Below, in pieces: positions 1 through 8,912 of a DNA stretch of 64,000 bases. Source of the stretch: Neoceratodus forsteri (lineage: Eukaryota; Chordata; Ceratodontiformes; Ceratodontidae); contig CM028130.1 in NCBI GenBank assembly GCA_016271365.2, positions 473,403,501 through 473,467,500 on the forward strand, in the 5' to 3' direction. A program made the position numbers and the translations under genes. Under the pieces are notes generated by a model. The model was not told the DNA's origin. It saw only the letters and a program-made list of their open reading frames with translations, and made no database searches. Numbering within the stretch: the stretch's first letter is position 1; each line of letters begins with the position of its first letter.

Positions 1-900
1 CTCACAGAGGGGAGGGTGGCAGGCAAAAGTGCAGGCCACAGAGCCAAGCACTCCACCGGGAAGTGGGTGGGGGTCCTATTTTGGGGCAGAAGAATCGGTG
101 GCTCCCAAAGGAGCTGAAGAAGAGGCCTGCCTGCAAGACTGTAAGGATGTAGGAGCGCCAGGGCACAGCATGGAGCGGGCAGGCCGTCAGAACAGCGTAC
201 GTGGCCGGGGAGGAGGGCAAGCCCGAAGAGCCAGCCAATAGCAGCCGATCTAGACAGCTCCCTCGCACAGAGGGGGTTGTTTTTAAAGACAAAGCCTACT
301 AAAGGTAGGAATGTATAAAATAATAAAACGTGCATCTAAAAGGTGCAATAGAGAGACTTACAGACGTGCATCATGTTACAGTTACAGTAATAGGGAGAAT
401 TTAAGTGCTGCTGTCCAACGTAATGAGTAGGCACTTCGTGACTGTGTGGGGTGGGCTAGAAGATAAATGGGGGGCATTTGCCTTGTGCACAGTTGCACAG
501 CAAAATAAATTCCAGTGGTTGTCTCACATGATATAGGGTCTGGCAAGTTAAGCTGGCTTACAGAAGAAAATGATTAATAGACCACACACAGAGGAGGTCG
601 ATCCTGCACATCGTGCTGTACGGGTGATCTATTGGGCAGAAGAGTGTTTTATTTGCACAGCTGTATATAATGTCTCAAAAGTCAATGAAAGGGAGCAGGA
701 AGTTTCTTATCTCTTTCTCTCTTGCCCGTTCTCTATCTATAATATCGTTAAAATGTGCAAGTTGAGAATTCTTATGGGAATGGTTAGTGAGACAGGGTAA
801 GGAGCAGTAAAAAAACAACAAAAAAAAACAAAACTGTAAGGCATATTAGGGGGTGATTTTCAGTGCAGGACAAGTGATAACTTTGTTTGTTGTATATACC
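1..900. other. No gene seen; possible 5' flank of the Ngaro-like element
   Basis: I see no protein with family features here. The first 300 bases are G/A-rich with short meaningless reading frames. The remainder is AT-rich and includes an A/C-rich run near 810-830. An Ngaro element should have a direct repeat (A1) upstream of gag, so part of this stretch may be that repeat, but I could not match it to the region 3' of the hydrolase. Confidence 0.3.
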
Positions 901-952
901 CCCTTTTTTAAGTATTTAATTATCCAGGATAGCAGAAGTTTCAAGCACACAG

Positions 953-2015
953 ATGATGGAGCAGGCGGCAGAAATGATGAAGAAGGCAACGGAGATGTTG
1001 GATATGGCGAGAAAGAAGGAAGCGGAAGAGGAGGCAGAGAGGTCAAGGAGCAAAAAAGGTCAGGGAAAAAGCGTGATGGAGAAAATAAATGAGCTGAGAG
1101 AGGCAGCAAAGCAGAAAGAGGCCAACGATTCAGTGGGAAAATGGAAGACGCCAGCTGAAGGGTCAAGGAGAAGCCCAGCGGAAAAGAAAGTCCCAAGAGA
1201 GGTGCCGAATCTGGAGTGGTTGGTGGACCTGGACACAGACAAGGGCACGAGTGGTAAGGATATGGGCAAACAGACCCCAGAGGGGAATTTGACTAAATAT
1301 CTAGCAGGTTTGCTGGGGGACATGGGGGAAAAGGGATTAGAGTGAATGGAAAAGGCGTTGCAGGAAATTAAGACTGCAGGGGTAGAAGGGAATACAAAAA
1401 CTAGAGTGGGTAACGAGGGGATACCAGGCATGACATTGGGGGATCACGCCCCCCCTAATGATGAAAGAAAAGATATGGAAAGGGGAGTACGTGGATTTAT
1501 TTGCACTAGTGGATAAGGAGTCGGTGAAGAGGTACACGCAGAAAGAGACTGTAGGAAAATCTGAGATGGCGGTGGCTCTGGCAATCACTGGAAACAAGGT
1601 AGAGGAGACAAGTTACAAGGGGAAGAGTATAGAGGCCTGGCAGGCAGGGTTCTCGATATTCAGTGCCATCATGCTGGAGAAAAAATCAGACCTGGCCATC
1701 CCGCTGCTCATGTATGCCACCATTATAAAAGATGCCTACAAGGCTAGGATGGGGATAGGTTGGCTAAAGTATGATGAGGCCTTCCAGCAGAGAATGGTAG
1801 TCAGAGGGGATCTGAGGTGGGGATTCGACCCATTCTGAACTACGGGTAAGGAGCCTAGCAGGTTTTACAGGAACGGGAATAGGGCATAGACAAGGAGGAG
1901 GCAGGCTGCAAGAAAAAGCGTGTTGGGGTTTCAACAAGGCATCGTGCTCCTGGAGTAATTGCAAATTCAGGCATATTTTTTCAAAATGTACAGGTCAGCA
2001 CCTGGCAACCTGGTG
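953..2015 (+). pseudogene. Ngaro gag-like protein, frameshifted
   Basis: The N-terminal part (953-1345) is a charged, Lys/Glu-rich helical or coiled-coil stretch. A second block in another frame (1458-1838) is a compact alpha-helical region ending in WGFDPF. A third frame then carries a zinc-finger-like block: cysteine at 1921, then C-x7-C-x4-C-x3-H (CWGFNKASC, then C, then KFRH), about 1918-2005. A CCCH finger at the end of gag fits Ngaro. At least two frameshifts and a stop at 1343-1345 break it. Gag would bind and package element RNA. I recognise the family by position and finger, not by strong global similarity. Confidence 0.65.
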
Positions 2016-2170
2016 CAGAGGAATGGGAGACAAGAAAAACAGGCAATGGGGAAATAGGCAGCCATTTCGAGGGGGAAGGGGGGATACCAAATGGGGAGAG
2101 GGAGGGGATTTCAAGGAAGAGGGGGGTTTAGGAATGGAGGTATGGGGAACCAATGAGAGGGTAGGAGAGG

Positions 2171-3690
2171 TTGGGGGGAGGTTTTAGGCTGGCCAGAATG
2201 CCGGTCAGGGTGGGGGTGCTAAAAGAATGGATGAAGGGATACCAAGAGGAGAGGGCAGGACAGATGTTAGTGGAAGGCTTCGAAAATGGATTTAGTTTAG
2301 AATATCAAGGGGGAGGGAAGGCACGAGAGCCAAAAGCTTGTCGTCCATTAAGGGGGAGGGAAGACATAGTTTTCAAAAAGATAAGAAAAGAAATAGAAGC
2401 AAGGAGGATGGAGGGACCATTCTGAACACCCCCATTACCCAACCTGCAGGTTTCTCCATTGGGCCTAGTGCCCAAGAAGCAACAAGGGGAATTTAGGCCA
2501 ATTCATCACCTGTCTTACCCAGAAGGGACCTCGTTGAATGACCTTATACCAGATGAGTGTAGCACAGTTTCGTATGCAACCCTGGATCAAGCAGTGGAGT
2601 TGATCAGAGCAAAGGGGAGGGCCTGGCTAGCAAAGACCGATATAGAGTCAGCTTTCTGGCTACTTCCAGTCTGGAAGGAAGATTGGGACCTGTTGGGATT
2701 GTGCTTCCAAGGGTCTTTCTACTTTGACAAAGAAATGCCCATGGGCTGTTCCACAGCCTGTGCCAAGTTCGAGGTATTCAGCTCCTGGATACATGGGCGT
2801 TTGGGAACAGATACGGACACAAAGCAGTGGTGCACTACTTGGATGATTTCCTCATGATGGGGGGGTGTGAGGGAGAGGTAAGAACAATGCTTTTGGACTT
2901 TGAGGAGATGTGTGAGCAGTTAGGGGTGCCTTTGACGGGAGATAAAACAGAAGGTCCAACCAGGAAGCTGGAATTCCTGGAGATTGAGATTGATGTAGAC
3001 GAGCAAGTCTTCAGATTACCACAACAGAAAGTGGCCAGGCTCAGGGCTTTGCTACAAGAGGTAAAATGAAGGAGGAGAGTTCCCCTGAGGCAGGTTCAGC
3101 AGCTGTTGGGGCACTTGAACTTTGCATGCCAGGCGGTCGCACCAGGGAGGATGTTCACCAAGAGGTTAGCCAGGGCAACAGCGGCCAAAAAGCATCCGCA
3201 CCATTGGGTAGACATATCACGAGGGATTAGACAAGATTTGGAAGTGTAGGAACAATTCTTAAAGGAATACAATGGGGTTACATTCTGGCAGAAACAGTGG
3301 CTAGGAAATAATGATCTGGATCTATATACAGATGTATCCGGGGCTATTGGGTTGGGGGCTTATTTCCGAGGGAGATGGATAGCAGAGGCGTGGCTCTATT
3401 CTTGGAAAGAGAAGGGGCTGCTAAAGGACATAACACTACTAGAGATTTTCCCAAAATGGGTGGCAATGTTGACTTGGGAAGAACTCGTAAGGAATAGAAA
3501 AATAATGTTTTGGTGCGATAACAGAGCCGTAGTAGAGGTTATCAAAAGGCAGGAAGTACACTCAGAGACAGCGAACAAGGTCCTGAGATAGATAGTGTTG
3601 AGGGGATTACAACTAAACATGTCATTTAAAGCCAAGCACTTAGAGAGGGTAAAAAATAACATAGCTGACAGCCTTTCCCGTTTACAGCTG
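2171..3690 (+). pseudogene. Ngaro reverse transcriptase-RNase H, with stops and a frameshift
   Basis: Residues typical of DIRS/Ngaro RT are present in order: the SPLGLVPKK block (near 2455), FRPIHHLSYP, an AKTDIESAF block with the first catalytic Asp (about 2630), DKEMPMGCS, and the catalytic VHYLDDFL (about 2830). RNase H follows with LYTDVSGAIGLGAYF (first Asp, about 3332), TLLEIFP (Glu), FWCDNRA (Asp), and a final NIADSLSRL (about 3660). The frame changes just before YLDD (about 2825). In-frame stops are at about 2423, 3067, 3247 and 3589. The enzyme would copy the element RNA in the particle. All catalytic motifs survive although the gene is broken. Confidence 0.88.
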
Positions 3691-3782
3691 GAAAGATTCA
3701 GGTCCTTGGTGCCACAAGCGGCCGCAAAGAGAACACCGGTGGCAGAAAAAGTATGGGAAATTAGTTGAAAGGAACCTGACTG

Positions 3783-4756
3783 TTACACAGGAGCTCCTGG
3801 TCCACCAACACGCTGAAGGCATACGAAGGGGTGTGGGGGGCCTTCCAGGAGTTCTGAAAACAGGAAGGGTTCAAGGTAAGTGAGCCAGTTTGACAGAACC
3901 AGGTAATAAAGTACATGGTGAAAAAGTGGAAGGCAGGAATGGCTAGCGGCACAATGGGAGTGCAGCTGGCGGGGATAGGATAGGCATGCAGCACAAAAGG
4001 TAGGGCCGAGCCGAATAAGTTTAAGGTGGTGCGGCGCATGTTGATGGGGTGGCAACGGCTAAAAGGAGAGAAGATAGACATAAGAAAACCTATTGCTGGG
4101 GACAAACTTGAAGGGCTGGTGGAAACCTTGGTAGAGATTTGTACCATACCCTTCAAGTCATTTTATTCAGGGCCATTTTCATGGTGATGGCAGGAGGTGC
4201 ATTCAGGGTCAGCGAGGTAGTAGTGGCCAACAAAATGGATGCAGTAGGGGGATTGTGGGTGGAAGAAATACACTGGGAACAAGAGAAGATTACAATTTGG
4301 CTGAGACGTTCAAAAACAGACCAGATAGGAAGGGGGACAGAGATTGTATTAGACAAGCATGAGAGTGATAGAACATGCCCAGTAGCGGTGCTATGGAAGT
4401 ACAAGGCAAGGAGACAGAGAAAAAGCAGGCAGTTCTTTACCCATATAGACGGAAAACCGGTGACATGTTTCCAGGTAACGGGGGTGTTGAAGAAGGGGAT
4501 GGCGCACCTAGGGGAGAACACGCAAAATTATTCTTCTCATTCATTTAGAATAGGAGCCGCATCCACACTAGCAGAAAAAGGTGGGTCTGAAGAAGAAATC
4601 AAAAAAGCAGGCAGGTGGAGGTCAAACTGCTACAAGGCATATGTGAGAAAAATAAGTCTAATATCCACACTTGCTTTTCACAGGTCAGGAAAGATGCAAA
4701 CAGGTCTGGATACTAGGTCATTCTTACATTTACTGGGCAGAGAGGTGGGTTGCTAA
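3783..4756 (+). pseudogene. Ngaro tyrosine recombinase
   Basis: The catalytic half (4139-4690) is open. It shows the first Arg in GAFRVSEV (about 4200), the H-x-x-R box in SHSFRIGAA (about 4537), the GRWRS motif, and the nucleophile Tyr in CYKAYVRK (about 4635). This is the R...HxxR...Y signature of phage-integrase-type recombinases, which in DIRS-order elements inserts a circular DNA intermediate. The N-terminal half (3783-4138) reads only with several stops, for example in LKAYEGVWGAFQEF. The 3' end overlaps the hydrolase start in another frame. Non-functional because of the N-terminal stops. Confidence 0.87.
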
Positions 4757-5741
4757 TCATCAAGGAGGGAGACAGCTGGGACAGGATCCTGACAGAGTGA
4801 TAGTCCATTGGAAGGGGGGAAGGGGAATGAGGTGGGCACAGAATATGTCAACCTTAGAAGATCTGAAACAGAAATGGACGAAACCGGACCTGTTAATATT
4901 GCACTTGGGAGGTAATGATTTGGGGGAACGTCCATGGGGTTTGGCTGTGCAAGGAGAAGATAAGGGATATGGGGACAATACAACAGTGGCGGCCGCTGGC
5001 AAGGATAGCCTGGTCAGAGATGGTGCCTAGGATGGTTTGGCGGCAGGCCATGGATATAAAAGGGGTGGAACGGGCCAGGAAGAGAATTAACAGGAAGGTG
5101 GCAGCTTGGCTAAAGGGGGGGGGGAGTGTACATTCAACACAAAGGAATATCCTATTCCAACCCAGGAATGTACAGACAGGATGGGGTGCACTTCAATGGT
5201 AGGGATGGCAACACATGTATTGCAATTTTTATTTTATTTATTTAGTTTTTGTTGACCGGGTAAGTGCACTAGACAAATTCTGCCTATTTTCAGGCATGAC
5301 CCGGGGAAGGGGGATACAGATGAATGTCAACTGACCTTGAACCAGGTGAAACTGTTGGTGGTATTTTTTTAGTGAATGAGGGAAATTTGGCCAGGACACC
5401 GGGGGAAATTCCCCTACTCTTTTCGATAAGTGCCATGGGATCTTTAACATCCACCTGAACTACCACCAATCCAGGCAGATGGGACCTCAGTTTGACGTCT
5501 CATCCGAAAGACGGCACCTCAGAAGTGCAGCACCCCTCTCATGCTACACTACAGTGTCAGTACTGGGATATTAACCCAAATGCCAGATCTGGGAACTGAA
5601 CCCACAGCCCTCTTATCTCCCGGCCTCAGAGGCGAGTGTGCTACCTACTGAGCCACTGACACTAATGTAATGCAATTGGAGGATAGCATAGAGAAGTGGG
5701 AAGAAGAGGGTATAGAGGAAGCCCATCATTCCATCGCATAA
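4671..5741 (+). pseudogene. SGNH/GDSL-type hydrolase of Ngaro, interrupted by a SINE
   Basis: The sequence reads VWILGHSYIYWAERW with the candidate nucleophile Ser at 4722-4724, then LLILHLGGNDLG with the Gly/Asn block at 4908-4919. After a frame change come WSEMVPRMVWR (about 5010) and a third-frame RQDGVHFNG at 5174-5197, which supplies the Asp-x-x-His pair. Together these form an S/G/N/H arrangement. Vertebrate Ngaro elements are known to carry such a hydrolase of unclear role; esterase activity is an inference from the fold. The reading is split by frameshifts and by a SINE at 5228-5664; the last codons (QLEDSIEKWEEEG) resume after it and stop at 5739-5741. GC, strand and position all fit the same element. 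Confidence 0.82.
5228..5664 (-). mobile_element. tRNA-headed SINE (about 437 bp) with a 13-bp target duplication
   Basis: On the minus strand the head (about 5660-5590) contains an A-box-like TGGCTCAGTAGGTAG and a B-box-like GGGTTCAGTTCCC, the split promoter of a tRNA-derived SINE. The body holds the block GACGTCTCATCCGAAAGACG (5497-5516), which I recall from SINEs of sharks, lungfish and amphibians. The 3' end (left on plus) is A-rich. Flanks ATGTATTGCAATT (5215-5227) and ATGTAATGCAATT (5665-5677) form a 13-bp target duplication with one mismatch, so the ends are well fixed. A second copy of the body lies at 40.5-40.9 kb. Confidence 0.9.
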
Positions 5742-6384
5742 GCTAGAGATGGCTAGTGGAGGAAATTTTCAGAAAAGTAAAAATTAAAATGGGGGGGGGG
5801 GGGCCAAGTAGAAACCATGGGCCGGGCTCAGACGTCTGGACATGGAGGCAAGCAAAAAGGACGAGGTAGGAAGGGGTTAATATGAGGCACAGTTGCTATC
5901 GGCAGCCGGAAAAGGGAGGGCAGCAAGGGGAATAGGAGAAGGGGTATTGGGCTTCCAAACATCCAGACCCCAAGAAGATTATGGACAACAAAAAGACGAG
6001 GACCACAAGAGGAAGAGGACCAAGAGGTATCAGGCTTTAAAGCATCTGGACCCCAAGAAGACAACGGAAAAAGGGACATTTTGAAACATGTGATTTGAAA
6101 TAAGTAAATCTTTGAAAGATAGAATGTGAAATGGATAGCTTTGGTAATGAAGGACTGTTGAAAATGTAAGAAAAGTAAAATGCAATCATTGTAAGACATG
6201 TTTAATAAATTAAATTGCCAGTCGAACACCCACAAAAAGTTGTGCATCTTTTTTCTGGGAATCTCCATCTGACAATAGGATTCATGTTAGAGGTACTATA
6301 GGAACATGCCTATTTCAGAAACATGAAGGGGAACAGTAAGTGCCATGCTGGGAAGGAAAGCTGCTAGGAGAGAGTCTCAGGTTA
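5742..6384. other. Non-coding 3' region of the Ngaro-like element
   Basis: No protein is seen. The stretch contains a G-homopolymer (about 5792-5804), a purine-rich segment, and an AATAAA at 6204-6209 that could end the Ngaro transcript. Split direct repeats expected here were not identified by eye. Confidence 0.3.
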
Positions 6385-6780
6385 CAGCACAGAAGCAGCT
6401 GTCAAATTTCATTCGGTGGGCACGAAGACTCAGTTTAAAGGCTTTGTGGGATTTGGAGAGTTTGATGTGGGTGGGAAGGGAATTCTAGGTGCAGGGGGCA
6501 GAGGTAGCAAAAGATAGTTCCCCTTTTTTTGTGAGATATCTAGGAATTTCAAGAGGGGTTTGAATGGATGACCTGAGGAGATATGCTTGGGAGGGATGAG
6601 ATAGCTGTCTAGAGAGGTACTCGGGGGTCCCAGTTCTGAGAATATTATCAATCACACAGCAGGCAGAAAAGGGTCTGTGTGAAGCCAGGGATAGCCGGTT
6701 CAATTTAGAGGAGAATTTACAACGATGGGTAAGTCTGTGTGCAGAGAGGGCAAATCTGCATATGCTGTTATAGCAGGTGC
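6385..6780 (-). mobile_element. LINE 3' fragment (end of ORF2 RT)
   Basis: Read on the minus strand, 6703-6400 gives a LINE C-terminal pattern: an RLSLASHRPFSACCVIDNIL helix, then LSFATSAPCT, a stop, then NSLPTHIKLSKSHKAFKLSL. The SAP-x-x-W-NSLP-x-H-I pattern is characteristic of the C-terminal end of CR1/L2/Rex-type ORF2. The copy is 5'-truncated and has at least one stop. The clade is uncertain. Confidence 0.6.
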
Positions 6781-6839
6781 TCCATTTAAGGAGGGCTCCT
6801 TTGCTTGCATTAAGGTATACCTATGAGCAGTAGGTAAGA

Positions 6840-7165
6840 GAATATAAGAAAAGTAGCAGGACAAGAGGACACAGCATGAGATTAGAGGGAGGCCGATTAA
6901 GGGGTAATGTGAGGAAGTTGTTTTTCACAGAAAGGGTGGTGGACGCAAGGAATGGCCTACCTCAGGAAGTGGTAGATATGAATACAGTGCAGGGCTTCAA
7001 ACAGGCATGGGATAGGCATAAGGGAGCAATACAGTTGAGTATGAATAGCTAGGCCATTGGCAGAGTAAAGGCCTATGGCACATTCATAAGGTAGAAAAAA
7101 TGGGCAGACTGGATGGGCCTTGCGGTCCTTATCTGCTGTCGACTTCTATGTTTCTATGTGGGGGT
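6840..7165 (+). mobile_element. CR1-like LINE 3' end
   Basis: An open frame from about 6879 to the TAG at 7050-7052 reads RGNVRKLFFTERVVDARNGL and then PQEVVDMNTVQGFKQAWDRH, the usual last residues of CR1-type ORF2. A short 3' UTR follows (GGGCAGACTGGATGGGCC) and ends in TTCTATGTTTCTATG (about 7147-7161), the octamer-like tail of CR1 elements. A nearly identical 3' UTR is common in frog genomes (from memory), which is one reason to favour an amphibian. The copy is truncated at its 5' end. Confidence 0.78.
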
Positions 7166-7806
7166 TTCAGCTATAAATAATATGATGCAAAAAAGGTTGA
7201 CAGTGGTCCTTTAAATCATGCTTTTAATAGTACCTTTATTGAAAAACACCTCAGAGAATAGCCCCCAAAAATCATGAGATTCTATGAACTTTGAAACCAA
7301 AAAACAAATACTGTCTACTGATTACCATAGGCATATTACTTGTCTGGTGTACTTACCTGGTAAACAAAAGCTAAATAAATAAAATACCAGAACTATAAAC
7401 ATGAAGTATGTCTCCCAATATTATCATTAGAACAAACTTAACTGCTTGGAGAAGTGACCTTGTCAAGAAACACTGCTTTGGGGTTTTTTTGTAAGCTGTT
7501 ATGGTAAAGTGAAAATAAACATATTTTAAGGGTGAGTGAGGCTGTCTGGCTATTACTTTTCTCTAGTGATAACATGATACCCACAGGTGGCTGCTTTTTC
7601 AGTGACAATGTGAAGTGACACAGGAAGCCATCAAGAGCAGGTAAACGCTAAGGAACATAGATCCTGCTTCCATGCAAATGTCCTTGTCAGCTTAAAATGT
7701 GATACTTAGTGTAACTGACTACTGAGGATGCCAAGTATGTGTTTTTTGCCAGCACTTAAAGCATCCCCCCTCCCTCACATGACCTCCTGGTATGCCATGC
7801 TGTTAC
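7166..7806. other. Non-coding, apparently single-copy sequence (probable intron)
   Basis: AT-rich sequence with no repeat seen elsewhere in the window and no open frame of note. It lies directly downstream (in transcript sense) of the channel exon, so it is best read as intron of that gene. Confidence 0.4.
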
Positions 7807-7950
7807 CTTTAAAAAGTGTTCAATGGAGCTGACTTTCTCCTTATACTGAGCCCTTGCTGCATCAGTGTTGGAGAGTATTGAGGTCATCACACCAACCATC
7901 CAGGCATAGAACAGAGCCCCTATGATCATCAAGACAGTTGTCGTTACTTC
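7807..7950 (-). CDS. Single exon of a cyclic-nucleotide-gated/HCN-superfamily channel (S6 and start of C-linker)
   Basis: On the minus strand a polypyrimidine stretch and CCAG (7951-7954) precede 144 bases with no stop, followed by a GTAACA donor (7801-7806). It is a phase-0 exon of 48 codons. The peptide starts EVTTTVLMIIGALFYAWMVG, a hydrophobic S6-like helix, continues with TSILSNTDAARAQYKEKVSS and ends IEHFLK. The N-x-[DN]-AARAxYxxK motif after S6 is shared by CNG channels (NMNAARAEFQ type) and their relatives. The pattern is nearer CNG or CNGK than HCN or ERG, but one exon cannot decide. No other exon of the gene is recognised; it would act as a membrane cation channel. Probably a real host exon lying within transposon-filled introns. 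Confidence 0.75.
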
Positions 7951-8250
7951 CTGGTAAAGAAAACATTCAGAGGGTGAGTGTCAGACAGGCAGGACTGGAA
8001 ATATGTACAGGGTACTCATTATAAAAAGCAGTTTTTGTTATTTATTGCCTAGTACTACTATGACAGACTGGTCCTTCTCTGACTCAGCCTGTATCGCTGT
8101 TACCAGTTTTCTCAGTACTTCAGTAGCTGCCACCACTCAGTTTAGATGTTCTTTTGGGGAATCTCCAGGTTCACGTCCCTTCAGAGCCACTGCTCACACA
8201 GTACAGTGTTCTCTGCTCAAGGTCACATGACCCACCCAATCTGTCACAGA
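7951..8250. other. Non-coding, probable intron
   Basis: No confident feature. Minus-strand reading shows no channel-like peptide; the plus-strand open frame at 8003-8230 has no family features. Confidence 0.35.
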
Positions 8251-8600
8251 TAATAATAATAACATTTTATTTATACCGTGCCTTTCTTAAAACCAAGGCA
8301 CCTTTACAGCAACTACATAAAACAGTAAAATGATCACAACCCAATAACAGCTGAATTCATAAAATACAATAAAATCATCATCAAGGGTAAGCCTTTAACC
8401 ATAAATGGGTCTTTAAGACCCTTTTAAATTCCTCCACAGAGGCACACTGCCGAAGCGGATGAGGTAGAGAATTCCAGAGGGCATGGGCCGTGCACATAAA
8501 AGCACGGGCCCCCGAAGATTTCAAGGAAACCCTCGGAATCTCTAGCAACCCCTCATCCGCCAAGCACAGCGATCGCCTAGATGAGAACACCTTAGTTTAG
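8250..8600 (-). mobile_element. LINE 3' fragment (RT C-terminus and 3' UTR)
   Basis: The minus-strand frame 8590-8381 reads SSGARAFMCTAHALWNSLPH and then ASVEEFKRVLKTHLWLKAYP before a stop. This is the classic terminal W-NSLP...F-K-x-x-LK-x-HL block of non-LTR retrotransposon ORF2 (L2/Rex/CR1 type). The 3' UTR (8380-8250) ends near an ATT/AAT microsatellite at 8253-8270. It differs from the LINE at 6.4-6.8 kb. Its right edge is close to the left end of DIRS B. Confidence 0.7.
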
Positions 8601-8645
8601 AAATAGGATATGGTAACTGTAGCCTTCTTCTCAGTGATGGAAATG

Positions 8646-8912
8646 AAAAAAATTACTTACCATAGTAATCTTGTTTCTTCCAGGGTATTCTCCAATATTC
8701 AGAACTCTTGCAGTTAGCCTTTAAGATAGAACTGCCTGGAGACAGAATGTATGCTAATGATGGAACCATCACTGGCTCATGTAATTTTCAAATTCTGCCC
8801 TTATCAACTGCCAGTGTGTTCTAATGCTTCAGATTTCATGGAGAGTCTGCAAGGACAGGTCCCACCAATAACCATAGTTAACTAATAATGATAATAATAA
8901 TAACAATAAATG
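8646..8912 (-). repeat. DIRS B 3' inverted terminal repeat, outer part
   Basis: Begins AAAAAAATTACTTACC after a flanking AAATG (8641-8645). It is the inverted partner of 34390-34566. It is interrupted at 8912 by element C and resumes at about 12336, ending in the ICR, where the end sequence is repeated in inverted form (AAGATTACTATGGTAAGTAA at 12550-12569). Confidence 0.8.

Larger units (their letters stand above)
953..5741 (+). mobile_element. Ngaro-like (DIRS order) tyrosine-recombinase retrotransposon, degenerate
   Basis: The module order is gag with a CCCH-type finger, reverse transcriptase, RNase H, tyrosine recombinase, then an SGNH-type hydrolase. This order, and especially the terminal hydrolase, is known from vertebrate Ngaro elements and separates them from DIRS1-like elements. 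All modules lie on the plus strand in the expected order but carry stops and frameshifts, so this is a dead copy. A SINE (5228-5664) interrupts the last module. Ngaro elements normally have split direct repeats; I could not define them, so the limits given are those of the coding part. An AATAAA at about 6204 may be the element's poly(A) signal. Confidence 0.85.

Noticed and set aside
1060..1431. Minus-strand open frames opposite Ngaro gag
   Set aside because: Ser/Pro/Leu-rich shadows of the purine-rich gag strand.
5590..5660. tRNA gene candidate on the minus strand
   Set aside because: A- and B-box-like sequences are present, but the sequence does not fold convincingly as a tRNA and continues into a SINE body with a target duplication.
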